Source: Clostridium sp. 1001271B_151109_B4 (lineage in GTDB: Bacteria > Bacillota > Clostridia > Clostridiales > Clostridiaceae). Taken from it: a stretch of DNA of 64,000 nucleotides. The notes beneath the pieces were generated by a model. That model saw only the letters and a program-made list of their open reading frames with translations, was not told the origin of the DNA and searched no databases. Position 1 is the stretch's first letter, and each line of letters begins with the position of its first letter. Where the stretch lies: the NCBI RefSeq assembly GCF_015670405.1, contig NZ_JADPBQ010000008.1, positions 1 to 64,000 on the forward strand, read 5' to 3'. Shown piece by piece: positions 44,771-54,600 of this stretch. The translations under genes were made by a program, and so were the position numbers.

Positions 44771-44990
44771 AGAAAAGAAATATATGGTCATTTTTCTGAA
44801 GATTTAGGAAGATATATTTATGAAGAAATATATGTAGGAGGAAATTCTCCAATATCAAATGTAAATAGAATGAGAAAAGATGTTGTTGAAGTATTAAAAG
44901 AAATCAAAATTCCAGTATTACGTTAGCCAGGTAGGTGTTTTGCTGACGAATATCACTGGATGGAATTGGAGCAAAGGAAAATCGTAAAAA
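44771..44990 (+). pseudogene. N-terminal remnant of GH51 alpha-L-arabinofuranosidase
   Basis: From 44777 the frame reads [20 protein letters not shown], then [27 protein letters not shown]-stop-PGRCFADEYHW. This is the conserved GH51 start, in which intact enzymes read IPVLRWPGGCFADEYHW. The Trp codon is TAG (44924-44926), a frameshift follows HW (DGIGAKENRKK continues in another frame), and the start is also out of frame. Similarity ends near 44990, where a minus-strand DUF624 remnant begins. The catalytic domain is gone. Confidence 0.8.
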
Positions 44991-45094
44991 GTTGGAATGC
45001 TACAAGCTACCCATAAAATATTAATTAAAAATAAATCACTGACTCTATTCATAAATTTCGAAAATCCACTATCTAGATTAAACATACTTCCCAT
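44990..45094 (-). pseudogene. N-terminal remnant of a DUF624/YesL-family membrane protein
   Basis: Behind a good GGGAGGAA ribosome site, the minus-strand frame encodes MFNLDSGFSKFMNRVSDLFL and INILWVACSIPT, the first helix of DUF624 (YesL) proteins, which accompany sugar ABC transporters. At about 44990 the reading frame runs into the antisense of the GH51 remnant, and similarity stops. Intact members have about 200 residues and several more helices. The junction records a deletion or inversion joining two gene starts head to head. Confidence 0.7.
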
Positions 45095-45367
45095 AAAAAA
45101 TTCCTCCCATATAAATACCATAATATAATAATAACTTATGTAAAGGTTATATTCAATTAAATATAAGTAAATAAAAGGTTGAAATTACAGAATATTTATA
45201 ATGAAAGGTTAATTAAAAATAACGATATATTAAATAACTTAGAATAATAAACTACTGATAACTAGTTTTTAAATATGTAAAAGAGTAAGTTTATTTTTAT
45301 GAATATTTATCTTTGTTAGAAGAATAATAAGCGTATATAGAATTTTAATTATAAAAAGGAGATTATT

Positions 45368-45769
45368 ATGAAAAACAAAAGAATAATTGCATTGGCACTA
45401 TTATTTTTATTAGTATTTAGTAGTAATGTTTTTGCTGAAAGAAGAAAACCAGAACCAAATGCTATATTTATGGGAACTGTAGAAGAAGTTCAAAGAAATG
45501 ATGATAATAATACAATTAATGTAAAGGTTAAGGGATATTTAAAGGGATTAGTAGTTCAAAGTGAGGAACTTATAGCTATTGTTAGTGATGAAACATTAAT
45601 AATACCAAATGAATGTCCTAAGGAGGGGGAAGAACCAGATATTAAGAAGGTTAACCCTAAGGAATTTAAAATAGAAAAAGGTGACACTGTATTTTTTGTA
45701 TTGAGTGAAGCAATGACTAAGAGTACTCCTCCACAAGCAGCAGCAAGAGCCATTCAATTGGCAAAATAA
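45368..45769 (+). CDS. Small secreted protein of unknown function
   Basis: A 133-residue protein with a classical signal peptide (MKNKR, hydrophobic core, cleavage after VFA at about residue 23). The mature part is predicted beta-rich (FMGTVEEVQRNDDNNTINVK, GDTVFFVLSEAM) and might be an OB-like fold, but no family is recognised and no catalytic motif is visible. Ribosome site AAAAGGAGATT. The 245-bp gap before it is A/T-rich with nothing recognisable. Confidence 0.65.
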   Translation: MKNKRIIALALLFLLVFSSNVFAERRKPEPNAIFMGTVEEVQRNDDNNTINVKVKGYLKGLVVQSEELIAIVSDETLIIPNECPKEGEEPDIKKVNPKEFKIEKGDTVFFVLSEAMTKSTPPQAAARAIQLAK

Positions 45770-46021
45770 AATAATTATCTGAAATAGTTTTATTAAGCAA
45801 GTTTAATAAGGCTGTTTTATTTAAAAGAATAATAAATAAATTTTAATATATGTAACATAAGAGTTAGATTTACATATATTATATTATAAATAATAAATCA
45901 ATAATTTAAATAGAAGATTACTTTCGCTCAGCAATTTTTGTATTGAATTATAATTTATATCCTCCATATAAAATAGTGATTTATTTAAGTTGCAATTAGT
46001 AGAATTTATCTTAGGTTGTTA

Positions 46022-46061
46022 GAAACTATAACAAAATTGAAGTTTTGTTATAGTTTCTTTT
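46022..46061. terminator. Hairpin at the 3' side of the phosphatase/GxGYxYP gene
   Basis: GAAACTATAACAAAA/TTTTGTTATAGTTTC perfect 15-bp arms, with TTTT on the plus strand. It stands between convergent transcripts and can serve both, although the minus-strand U-tract is poor. The rest of 45770-46020 shows no feature. Confidence 0.65.
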
Positions 46062-46068
46062 GAATTAA

Positions 46069-48519
46069 TTATGTATTATGTGGAACATTATTTTGTATTA
46101 GCTTAACAAATGTATCAGGAGTAACTATCCTAACTTTAGGATTTTTATTTAACTTAGTTATCACATCATTAACATTGTCCATTGTATTACTCCAAACATG
46201 AACATAAACAAAAGTATAGGAATTAGGGTCTTGAATATTGGTATAACCGCAATCAATTCTATTGTTGATATTAGAAAGTAATTGATTTTCATCTTCTATT
46301 CCACCCCAAAGCAAATCTCGACAGGAGATAATTGGCTTATCATTGGACCAAATTATTTTTCCTTTATAAGCATTATTTATATCATAATTTAAATAAAGCA
46401 ATCCATCTATATTGGAATTACAGGTATACTTATCCCATAAATCCTTTCTATAAAAAGCCTCATCATCAAGAATTAATACATTATGTGCATCAACATTTGA
46501 CATATATTCATTAAGTTTTTTAGTATAGCTAATTAGTTTATCAGCTGGATATTTACTAGGATACATGTATCCATTACCAGAAGCTGCAACTACATAATTA
46601 TCATTATATTTAGTTGAGCTTGCAGATTCATAATATTTATTGAAAACTGTTGGGGCTAAATAATATAATGATGGACTTAAAGACCAACCTAAATTAAACT
46701 TACCTCTATGAGGAGAGCCAAACCAATTTTTCATATTAAAATTACTTCCCAATAACCATTGTTGATTATCACCATCAGACATAATAAAAGTAATATAATG
46801 AACTCCATCTTCTTCAGAAACTTCACTATTAATATTTTGAAGAATTTCTGTTGAAGGATATGAGCTTAATACTGAAAGGTTATAAGACCAATCTGCAGCA
46901 ATCATATCAACACCAAAGCTAGATGCAATTGAAACATTTGTATGTTCATCAGGGCCCCAGCCTAATATTCGACCACCATCATCCATACAGCTAAATATGG
47001 CTTCTCTTAATGTAGTATCGTGTATATCATCTTCGTAGAAAACTAATGACTTTGAAAGAATAGCATAGTCCCTTAATGACATATATTTATTACTAGGTAA
47101 TTCTAGTACGGTAGAATGGTTTAAGCCGGAATTCCAAAGGGTATTAAATGCCCAATATTTATCAGTTTCTCTGCAATCTCCAATTAGATTTGTTATCCCA
47201 TGATCATTTAATATGGATTCTATTGCCTCGTCAATTACTATTGAATCATTTAATGAGGCTAAGGTGCAGGCATTATTTATTGATGGTTCTTTTACAGTAC
47301 TGTATAGTACATATCCATTTATATAAGATTTAAATTTATCTATAAGTTTCCAAGGATCATTTATTACTTTACATTTTACATTGTAGTTTTTATTTAAATC
47401 ATCAAGCCATATTTTATAATCAGGCTCGCCGGAACTTAATATATATATTTGTTTATCGCTTTTTGAAGCTATAAGGCCTTGAAGAGTTACAATCATGGTC
47501 TGCTCAGCATTTGTCATATTATTATCAGAAATAATATAAAGTAATTTAGGTATTATTGGGTTTTTAATAAAGGAGTCATTAACATCTATGTAATTGTTAC
47601 AACTACAAGATAATAAGTTTATATTTTTGTTAGAAGAATTTATATCGTTAGTTAAGTCATAATTAGAAAATGTAGACTTATAGCCTTTATATTTATTATA
47701 AAATTCATTTAAAAAGTCATATCTATTACCAACATAAAAACCTACAGCATTTTGTTGAGAGATTCCAGAGAGTAATATTTGACGTCCAATAATATCATTT
47801 AGGCTAACATTATTACCGTTTTTAATAATGTCATACATTATCATAAATGTTGTAGTTCTACCTACTCCAGCTTTGCAGTGAAAATGAAACCACGTATTTT
47901 CAGGATGACTTTCAACAACGTCAATAAAGTAATTAACCATATCATCACTAGGTAAATTGCCATCTGTTACAGGAATCCTAATATAAGCTATATTATTTGA
48001 TTTTGCTAAGGTAGATTCATTTTGAACTAGATTAGGTGTAATTGTTTTTTTATTATTATATAAGGTTAAGAGTTCATTTAATTTAATAGAAGATAAATCG
48101 CTATTTTCTTTCTCAATAACTTCATTTAAAGTAAGGCTAGCATTTGCACTATTATTTGCATTTGCAAAGCTAATGGCTGTATCATCATTTATAAATCCAT
48201 GAGATTCTTCCCTTAAATCAATATCTACAATTGGAATATTTGTATTTATATTTTCTATTAATAAAGGTAAATTAGTAGGAGTAAATTGACCACTTCCAGA
48301 TATATTAAGTTGTTCTAATCCTTTTAAGTTTAATGAGGATAGAGCTGAGGAGTTAGAAATATCTGTTGTTTTACGAAAATGACTTGGTAGCGAATTAGTA
48401 TTAGCGGAATCTTGAATAATATTAACATCGCTTAAAGCCCTAATTGGAAATGAATTTGATGTTAATAAAATTATAATAGTTAATAGTAAAGTAAGTGTAA
48501 ATTTAAAAATCTTTTTCAT
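46069..48519 (-). CDS. Secreted fusion of PTP-like (phytase-type) phosphatase and GxGYxYP domain
   Basis: An 816-residue exported protein. Signal peptide at 1-29; residues about 35-280 form a cysteine-phosphatase domain with the P-loop HCKAGVGRTT (Cys215, Arg221), the form seen in PTP-like inositol phosphatases of Selenomonas and clostridia. Residues about 325-815 match the GxGYxYP putative glycosidase family: N-terminal region (KLLYIISDNNMTNAEQTMIV), then ITFIMSDGDNQQW, and the name motif GNGYMYP (648-654). Start at 48519 has TGAGGT upstream; an ATG five codons earlier overlaps that ribosome site. Possibly dephosphorylates inositol or sugar phosphates linked to a glycan; the combined role is unknown. 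Confidence 0.8.
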   Translation of the reverse strand: MKKIFKFTLTLLLTIIILLTSNSFPIRALSDVNIIQDSANTNSLPSHFRKTTDISNSSALSSLNLKGLEQLNISGSGQFTPTNLPLLIENINTNIPIVDIDLREESHGFINDDTAISFANANNSANASLTLNEVIEKENSDLSSIKLNELLTLYNNKKTITPNLVQNESTLAKSNNIAYIRIPVTDGNLPSDDMVNYFIDVVESHPENTWFHFHCKAGVGRTTTFMIMYDIIKNGNNVSLNDIIGRQILLSGISQQNAVGFYVGNRYDFLNEFYNKYKGYKSTFSNYDLTNDINSSNKNINLLSCSCNNYIDVNDSFIKNPIIPKLLYIISDNNMTNAEQTMIVTLQGLIASKSDKQIYILSSGEPDYKIWLDDLNKNYNVKCKVINDPWKLIDKFKSYINGYVLYSTVKEPSINNACTLASLNDSIVIDEAIESILNDHGITNLIGDCRETDKYWAFNTLWNSGLNHSTVLELPSNKYMSLRDYAILSKSLVFYEDDIHDTTLREAIFSCMDDGGRILGWGPDEHTNVSIASSFGVDMIAADWSYNLSVLSSYPSTEILQNINSEVSEEDGVHYITFIMSDGDNQQWLLGSNFNMKNWFGSPHRGKFNLGWSLSPSLYYLAPTVFNKYYESASSTKYNDNYVVAASGNGYMYPSKYPADKLISYTKKLNEYMSNVDAHNVLILDDEAFYRKDLWDKYTCNSNIDGLLYLNYDINNAYKGKIIWSNDKPIISCRDLLWGGIEDENQLLSNINNRIDCGYTNIQDPNSYTFVYVHVWSNTMDNVNDVITKLNKNPKVRIVTPDTFVKLIQNNVPHNT

Positions 48520-48682
48520 TAGTTTATACCTCATAATTATAATTTTTATTACTTATTAGAATAAGCAGGATAAATATAATTTATTCAGAAGTTATAATGT
48601 TTTAGTAAAATGGTTAATTATGGAGCAAACAATAAAATAATAAATATTATAAAAGTATGAGTATAATAAAGGAAAAGTTATT

Positions 48683-49186
48683 ATGACTAAAAAGAAACAT
48701 AGATGTAAGAAGAAAAGAAATAATAATAATAATAATAAATATAGTGAGTATAATGAAGGTGTGGACGCTTCTTATGAAATGAGTGAAGCAGATATTAAGT
48801 CATTGGAATTATTAAAATTGCAAATATTAATGATATATATAACAATATATGCCTATGGGGTGTTAAATGTAGCTACTATTCAAGGAATTCAATTAATATA
48901 TGGTAAGTATAATGGTGAATATACTGATGAAATAAGGGCTGATGAGACAGCTTTACAAGCAGTATATATTTTTTTTGCAATACAATTAATACTTACTAGA
49001 ATAGCGATTGTTAGATACAACATATTATATGAAGAAAAGGAAAAAGGGGAGATTGATTATTCGCTTGAACCAAATATAAATATTATTAAATCTAATATAT
49101 TATCTATAATCTCCCTTCTTTATCTTATTGCTGGAGCTGAAGGAGTATATGAGAGGGATAATGGACAAACTATATTTGGGGTTTAG
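48683..49186 (+). CDS. Small membrane protein, paralogue of the gene at 33299
   Basis: A 167-residue protein: very basic, Asn-rich N terminus (KKKHRCKKKRNNNNNN), two to three membrane helices (about 45-70, 90-112, 140-155) and a C-terminal TIFGV. It shares the RYN...EKGEI..SLEP loop and helix pattern with the longer gene at 33299-34138. No known domain. Ribosome site AAAGGAAAAG. Ends at a bidirectional terminator. Confidence 0.65.
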   Translation: MTKKKHRCKKKRNNNNNNKYSEYNEGVDASYEMSEADIKSLELLKLQILMIYITIYAYGVLNVATIQGIQLIYGKYNGEYTDEIRADETALQAVYIFFAIQLILTRIAIVRYNILYEEKEKGEIDYSLEPNINIIKSNILSIISLLYLIAGAEGVYERDNGQTIFGV

Positions 49187-49200
49187 AGTAAGATAGAAAT

Positions 49201-49248
49201 AAAAAAGGTGAACTCCAATTTTAACTAGAAATGGAATTCACCTTTTTT
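49201..49248. terminator. Bidirectional terminator
   Basis: AAAAAAGGTGAACTCCA/TGGAATTCACCTTTTTT arms; closes the small membrane protein gene and the opposing lipoprotein gene. Confidence 0.9.
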
Positions 49249-49251
49249 AGC

Positions 49252-49800
49252 TTATTTAATTCCTAATTTATCTTTAGCATTATCAATCATATTTTTTAAG
49301 TCTAATCTAGCATTATGAGCATCTAATGTTAATGATCTTAAACCTTTTACTACTTCGTCTTTAGATAAAGTAGCATAATCTTTTGTTTTTTCAACAAAGG
49401 TTCCACTATAATCATCAACAGCGATAATAGCTTTATCAACAGCTGTTATTACTTCTTCGTTGTATTTATCAACTTCGGCGTTTCCTTTTACAACGTTATT
49501 TTTTAAGTCATTCTTAAAAGCTTCTAAGTCATTTTTTAATTGGTCATAAGAACCATTGTATGCAGTTATAAATTCATCATATGTGTTATCATATGTAAAA
49601 TCATCTACATAAATATCATATTTAGTATCAAGGGTATAATCATTAAAGTAATGATTATATCTTTCTGTTAGATAATCATAATATTCCTGATTAGTTGGAG
49701 GATTTTTTTTAGCAGTATTATTATTGCTACCACATCCAACTAAACCAAACATAAGTAGAGATAATAATACTAATGTTAGGGCTTTAAATTTTTTCTTCAT
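49252..49800 (-). CDS. Putative lipoprotein, helical and acidic
   Basis: A 182-residue lipoprotein: signal KKKFKALTLVLLSLLMFGL with lipobox LVGC. The mature part is Asn/Tyr/Asp-rich, then strongly helical (LKNDLEAFKNDLKNNVVKG, LDLKNMIDNAKDKLGIK), resembling surface adhesin-like or spacer lipoproteins. No enzyme motif. The start at 49800 follows AAGGAGATG; 21 upstream open codons lack a ribosome site. Function unknown. Confidence 0.7.
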   Translation of the reverse strand: MKKKFKALTLVLLSLLMFGLVGCGSNNNTAKKNPPTNQEYYDYLTERYNHYFNDYTLDTKYDIYVDDFTYDNTYDEFITAYNGSYDQLKNDLEAFKNDLKNNVVKGNAEVDKYNEEVITAVDKAIIAVDDYSGTFVEKTKDYATLSKDEVVKGLRSLTLDAHNARLDLKNMIDNAKDKLGIK

Positions 49801-50050
49801 CTTAAACATCTCCTTGAAATAATTTATATATATAGTTTGCTTAAGATAAATATTAGTATTCATTAAAGTGTTGAAATTTGTTCAGTAAATAAAAGTAAAA
49901 ATTAAAATAAGATAGTTTTTTATATAAAATATCAACTGTTCTTTTGGTATATAAAGAAAGATAGGTGATAAATATTATGATGATGATTTTTATAAAAATA
50001 GTATAGCATTAATTTTTATTGAATAAAATTAAGTTAATATGTGTAATGAA

Positions 50051-50103
50051 AAAAAGAAATATTATCTTTAAAAGAATATAAATCTAAAAATAATATTTCT
50101 TTT
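50051..50103 (-). terminator. Terminator of the cysteine-synthase-like gene
   Basis: AAAAGAAATATTAT/ATAATATTTCTTTT arms with a long T-run on the minus strand. Confidence 0.75.
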
Positions 50104-50120
50104 AAGGAGCATGATTATAA

Positions 50121-51128
50121 CTAAAGAACTCTAAGGTCGATGAGCTTTACATCAGAAGAAATATAGTTTTCTTTAATAGGTTCTTTATTCATTAAATCTG
50201 TAGATAAATATTTTTTATTATCATCAGAAAAGACAGTTACTACAACAGAAGTTGAACTATTAAGGTCTAAGGCTTTCACAGCACCGATAAAGTTTGCACC
50301 AGAAGAAATTCCAACTCCAAGGCCTAATTCTCGAGATAACTTTTGTGCCATAATTATTGCATCTCCATCATCAATGCTAATTATCTCGTTTAAGTTACTT
50401 AAATTTACTATTGGGGGAATAAATTCATCTGATATACCTTGGATTCTATGAGTACCAGTATGACTACCAGTCGATAATGTTGGTGATGAAGATGGCTCTA
50501 AAGGATATGACTTGAAGTGACGATTTTTTTCTTTTAAGTACTTATTAATTCCCATTATTGTACCGCCTGTACCTACACCAGAAACTAATATCGAAGGAGT
50601 TAAATGGTGACGTTTTAAGGTATTGTATATTTCAGGGGCTGTTGAATAGTAATGAGAATATAAATTTGTATTATTAGAAAATTGCTGTGGTAAATATATA
50701 TTAGAACAATTAGCCTTACATTCTTCAGTCAAAGATATACATTTTGAAAATCCGCCAGCTTCCTTTGAAACCAAATGTACAGTAGCATTATAGCTTTCTA
50801 GCAATTTAATTCTTTCAGGAATCATCCAATCAGGCATATAAATATGAACATTAAAACCTAAATAAGCTCCGATAGCAGCAAAAGAAATACCAGTATTTCC
50901 ACTAGTTGCTTCTAAAATAAGATCATCGTCATGTAGTTCATTATTGATATAAGCTTTTTTTAACATATGCAATGCAATTCTATCCTTTATACTTCCAGTT
51001 AAATTATAATATTCTAGTTTAGCATAAACCTTCATTTTTCTTTCTTTATATATGAAGGAGATTTCAACCAAAGGAGTATGGCCAATTAATTTTTCTAAGG
51101 TATTCAATTTAAAAAGTATATCGTTCAT
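50121..51128 (-). CDS. Cysteine synthase/cystathionine beta-synthase family PLP enzyme
   Basis: A 335-residue fold-type II PLP enzyme. The PLP lysine is Lys48 in NLTGSIKDR, the substrate loop is TSGNTGI (75-81), and the phosphate-binding glycine loop is VSGVGTGGTIMG. Members make cysteine from O-acetylserine and sulfide, or act on related substrates. NLTGSIKDR differs from the usual NPGGSVKDR, and a Ser/Thr-rich insertion lies at SSSPTLSTGSHTGTHRIQGI, so it may be a specialised paralogue rather than housekeeping CysK. Start behind AGGTG. Divergent from glutamate synthase across a 539-bp gap. Confidence 0.8.
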   Translation of the reverse strand: MNDILFKLNTLEKLIGHTPLVEISFIYKERKMKVYAKLEYYNLTGSIKDRIALHMLKKAYINNELHDDDLILEATSGNTGISFAAIGAYLGFNVHIYMPDWMIPERIKLLESYNATVHLVSKEAGGFSKCISLTEECKANCSNIYLPQQFSNNTNLYSHYYSTAPEIYNTLKRHHLTPSILVSGVGTGGTIMGINKYLKEKNRHFKSYPLEPSSSPTLSTGSHTGTHRIQGISDEFIPPIVNLSNLNEIISIDDGDAIIMAQKLSRELGLGVGISSGANFIGAVKALDLNSSTSVVVTVFSDDNKKYLSTDLMNKEPIKENYISSDVKLIDLRVL

Positions 51129-51449
51129 ATAAGCACCTATATAAATTTATTTTATTAATAATATATGAAATAATATTTTTTTTAGAAAGATTTTTTTAGA
51201 AGACATAGTAATATAGCTATTTATATTATTGAAAAGTAATACATAAATTTCATATTTAAAAGAAAATGAATTTTTTTTTTTGAGAAAATGACAGAAATAA
51301 AAATATAACATTCATAATTTCGTAAAAATATGTCTGTAAATATTATAAGAAAATAAAGTGCTGAAAATAACATATTCTTAAAAAAAACAAGTTTTAGTAC
51401 GTTTTACTTAATTTTTTTAAGAAAAGTATATAAAAATATTAATAAAAAA

Positions 51450-51478
51450 TTGAAATTATACATAAAGTTGTATATAAT
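51450..51478 (+). promoter_or_regulatory. Promoter of the glutamate synthase operon with internal dyad
   Basis: -35 TTGAAA (51450-51455), exact 17-bp spacer, -10 TATAAT (51473-51478). An inverted repeat TATACA/TGTATA (51457-51462 and 51469-51474) lies in the spacer and touches the -10, a natural repressor position. The leader would be about 180 nt. The rest of the 51129-51667 gap is over 80% A/T with long T-runs and no frame. Confidence 0.65.
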
Positions 51479-51667
51479 GTTAATAATATAAAAATTGTAT
51501 TAAAATAGTAGAAAGAGATGTTTTGCAAAAGATTTATTTCATATTTTGTTTTCAGTATAATTTTTAGTTAGGTTTATTAAGCAATGGGGCTTATTAATAA
51601 ATAGCTATTTAATTAGAAAACGCCAAATACATTTATAAATAAATTATAAATAAAGGAGCGTTATATT

Positions 51668-54600
51668 ATGGAAAAAAATTGGGGTTTGTATAATAACAAT
51701 TTTGAACATGACGCATGTGGAATAGGTGCAGTAGTAAATATTAAAGGGAAGAAATCTAATAAGGTTATTAATGACGCATTAGATATTTTAGAAAATTTAA
51801 AGCACAGAGGTGGTACTGGAGCTGATGAAAATACTGGTGATGGTGCTGGTATATTAATTCAAATACCACATAAATTCTTTAAAAAAGTATGTAATGAAGC
51901 TAAGATTGATTTACCGGATTTAGGGAATTATGCGGTAGGAGCATTATTTTTACCATCTGAAGAAGGCAAAAGAAGGTTAGCGTTAAATATAATTAATGAA
52001 GTTTTAAGTAAAAGGGGATATTCACTTTTATTATTAAGAGTAGTTCCAGTGGATTATAGTGGGCTTGGTAAGGCTGCTTTAGAGTCTATGCCAAAGATTA
52101 TGCAAATCATAATCAATAAGCCTGAAGCTATAAAATCCAATAGAGAGTTCGAAAGAGAACTATATATATTAAGAAGGAATATTGAAAAATTATTTAATGA
52201 TGAAGAGGAATTAAGTGATTGTAGCACTTATATTGCATCACTTTCTTCTAAGACAATAGTTTATAAAGGAATGTTATTATCTACACAAGTTAGAGAATTT
52301 TATCATGACTTAGTAGATAAAGATATAGAATCAGCTATTGCTTTAGTTCATTCAAGATATTCAACAAATACATTTCCAAGTTGGGAAAGAGCACATCCTA
52401 ATAGAATGATGGTTCATAATGGTGAAATAAACACTTTAAGAGGTAATGTTAATAAAATTTATTCAAGAGAAGATTCTATTAAATCAGAAGTTTTTGGCGA
52501 AAGATTACAAGATGTATTACCTATTATTAATAAGGAGGGTTCTGATTCAGCAACATTTGATAATGTATTAGAATTCTTATACATGGGTGGGAGAGATTTA
52601 GCAAGATCTATATTAATGTTAATTCCAGAGCCATGGGAAAAATCTAAAAACATAGATCCAGATAAAAAAGCTTTCTATAAATATAATTCAACAATAATGG
52701 AACCGTGGGATGGACCAGCCTCAATAGTATTTACTGATGGCGATAAAGTTGGTGCAGTTTTAGATAGAAATGGATTAAGACCGTCTAGATATTACATAAC
52801 TGATGATGATTATCTTTTCTTAGCATCAGAAACAGGAGCTGTTGAAATTGATGAGGAAAGAGTAATTAGAAAAGAAAGATTAGAGCCAGGGAAAATTTTA
52901 CTAGTTGATACTGTTAAGGGAGAATTAATAGAAGATTCAGAAGTTAAGAAAAAGTATAGCTTAGAGCATCCATATCAAGAATGGTTAGATGAAAGATTAA
53001 CACCATTGAAAGATATAAAAATTGAAAACTATGAAGAAAAAATTATGGACAAGGATGAGAGGACAACTTATCAAAAAACTTTTGGCTATGGATATGAAGA
53101 TTTAAAAACTAATATTTTTGAAATGGCTCAAAACATGCATGAACCAATGGCTGCTATGGGAATTGATACACCACTTGCTGTATTATCATTAAAGGAACAG
53201 CCATTATTTAATTACTTTAAGCAATTATTTGCACAAGTAACAAATCCACCAATAGATGCAATAAGAGAGGAAGTTGTAACATCTACTAATGTTTACTTAG
53301 GATCTAAAGGAAATATTTTAGATGATTGTCCAGAAAGTTGTAGACAAATAGAAATAGTAAATCCAATTATTAATGATAAGGACTTAGCAAAAATAAAGTC
53401 ATTAGATGGACATGGATACAAAATTAACACATTGGATATCACTTTTGATATTAGAAAAAAAAATAGTCTAGAAATATCTTTAAAGTATTTATGTAGAGAA
53501 GCACTTCAATTAATTAAAGAAGGAACTAATGTAATTATATTATCAGATAGATTTGTAGATAAGGATAATGCACCAATACCTTCATTATTGGCAGTTGCTG
53601 CAATGAATAATTATTTAATTAAAAAAGGTGTTAGAAGTTTAGCAGATATAATTGTTGAAACAGGTGAAGCAAGAGAAGTACATCATTTTGCAACACTTTT
53701 AGGATATGGAGCAACAGCAGTTAATCCATATCTAGCATATCAGACAATTCATGAATTAGTGCAAGATGGAATGATCACAATTCCTTATGAAAAAGCAATT
53801 AATAATTATGACAAGGCTGTTGTAAAAGGTATAACTAAGATACTTTCTAAAATGGGAATATCATCTATTAGATCTTATCAAGGGGCTCAAATATTTGAAG
53901 CTTTAGGGATTGATAAAGAAGTAATAGATAAATACTTTACAAATACAGCAAGTAGAATTGGTGGATTAACATTAAAGGGGATTGAAAAAGAAACTTTAGG
54001 TAAGCATGAAAAAGCTTATGATAAGAGACTTAAGCAATTAAATTTTGATTTAGATAATTTTGGTAGAGATAAATTAAGAAGTAATGGAGAAATGCATTTA
54101 TATAATCCAGTAAGTATTTATTTACTACAACAAGCAACTAAAAGTGGAGATTATAAAAAGTTTAAGGAATATTCTTCATTAATAATGAAAGAAGAAGAGG
54201 GTCTAACTTTAAGAGGATTATTAGACTTTGAATTTGAAGAAAATCCTATTCCATTAGAAGAAGTTGAGCCTGTATCTGAAATAGTAAAGAGATTTAAAAC
54301 AGGAGCAATGTCATATGGATCAATTTCAAAAGAAGCTCATGAAGCTCTTGCTATTGCAATGAACAGATTAGGTGGTAAATCTAATACTGGTGAAGGTGGA
54401 GAAGATAGAGAAAGGTGGATTCCATTAGCAAATGGAGATACAAAGAGATCTAAAATTAAACAAATAGCATCTGGTAGATTTGGGGTTACATCAGAATATT
54501 TAGTTAATGCAGATGAATTGCAAATTAAAATGGCTCAAGGAGCAAAGCCAGGAGAAGGTGGACAGTTACCAGCATCAAAGGTATATCCTTGGATTGCTAA

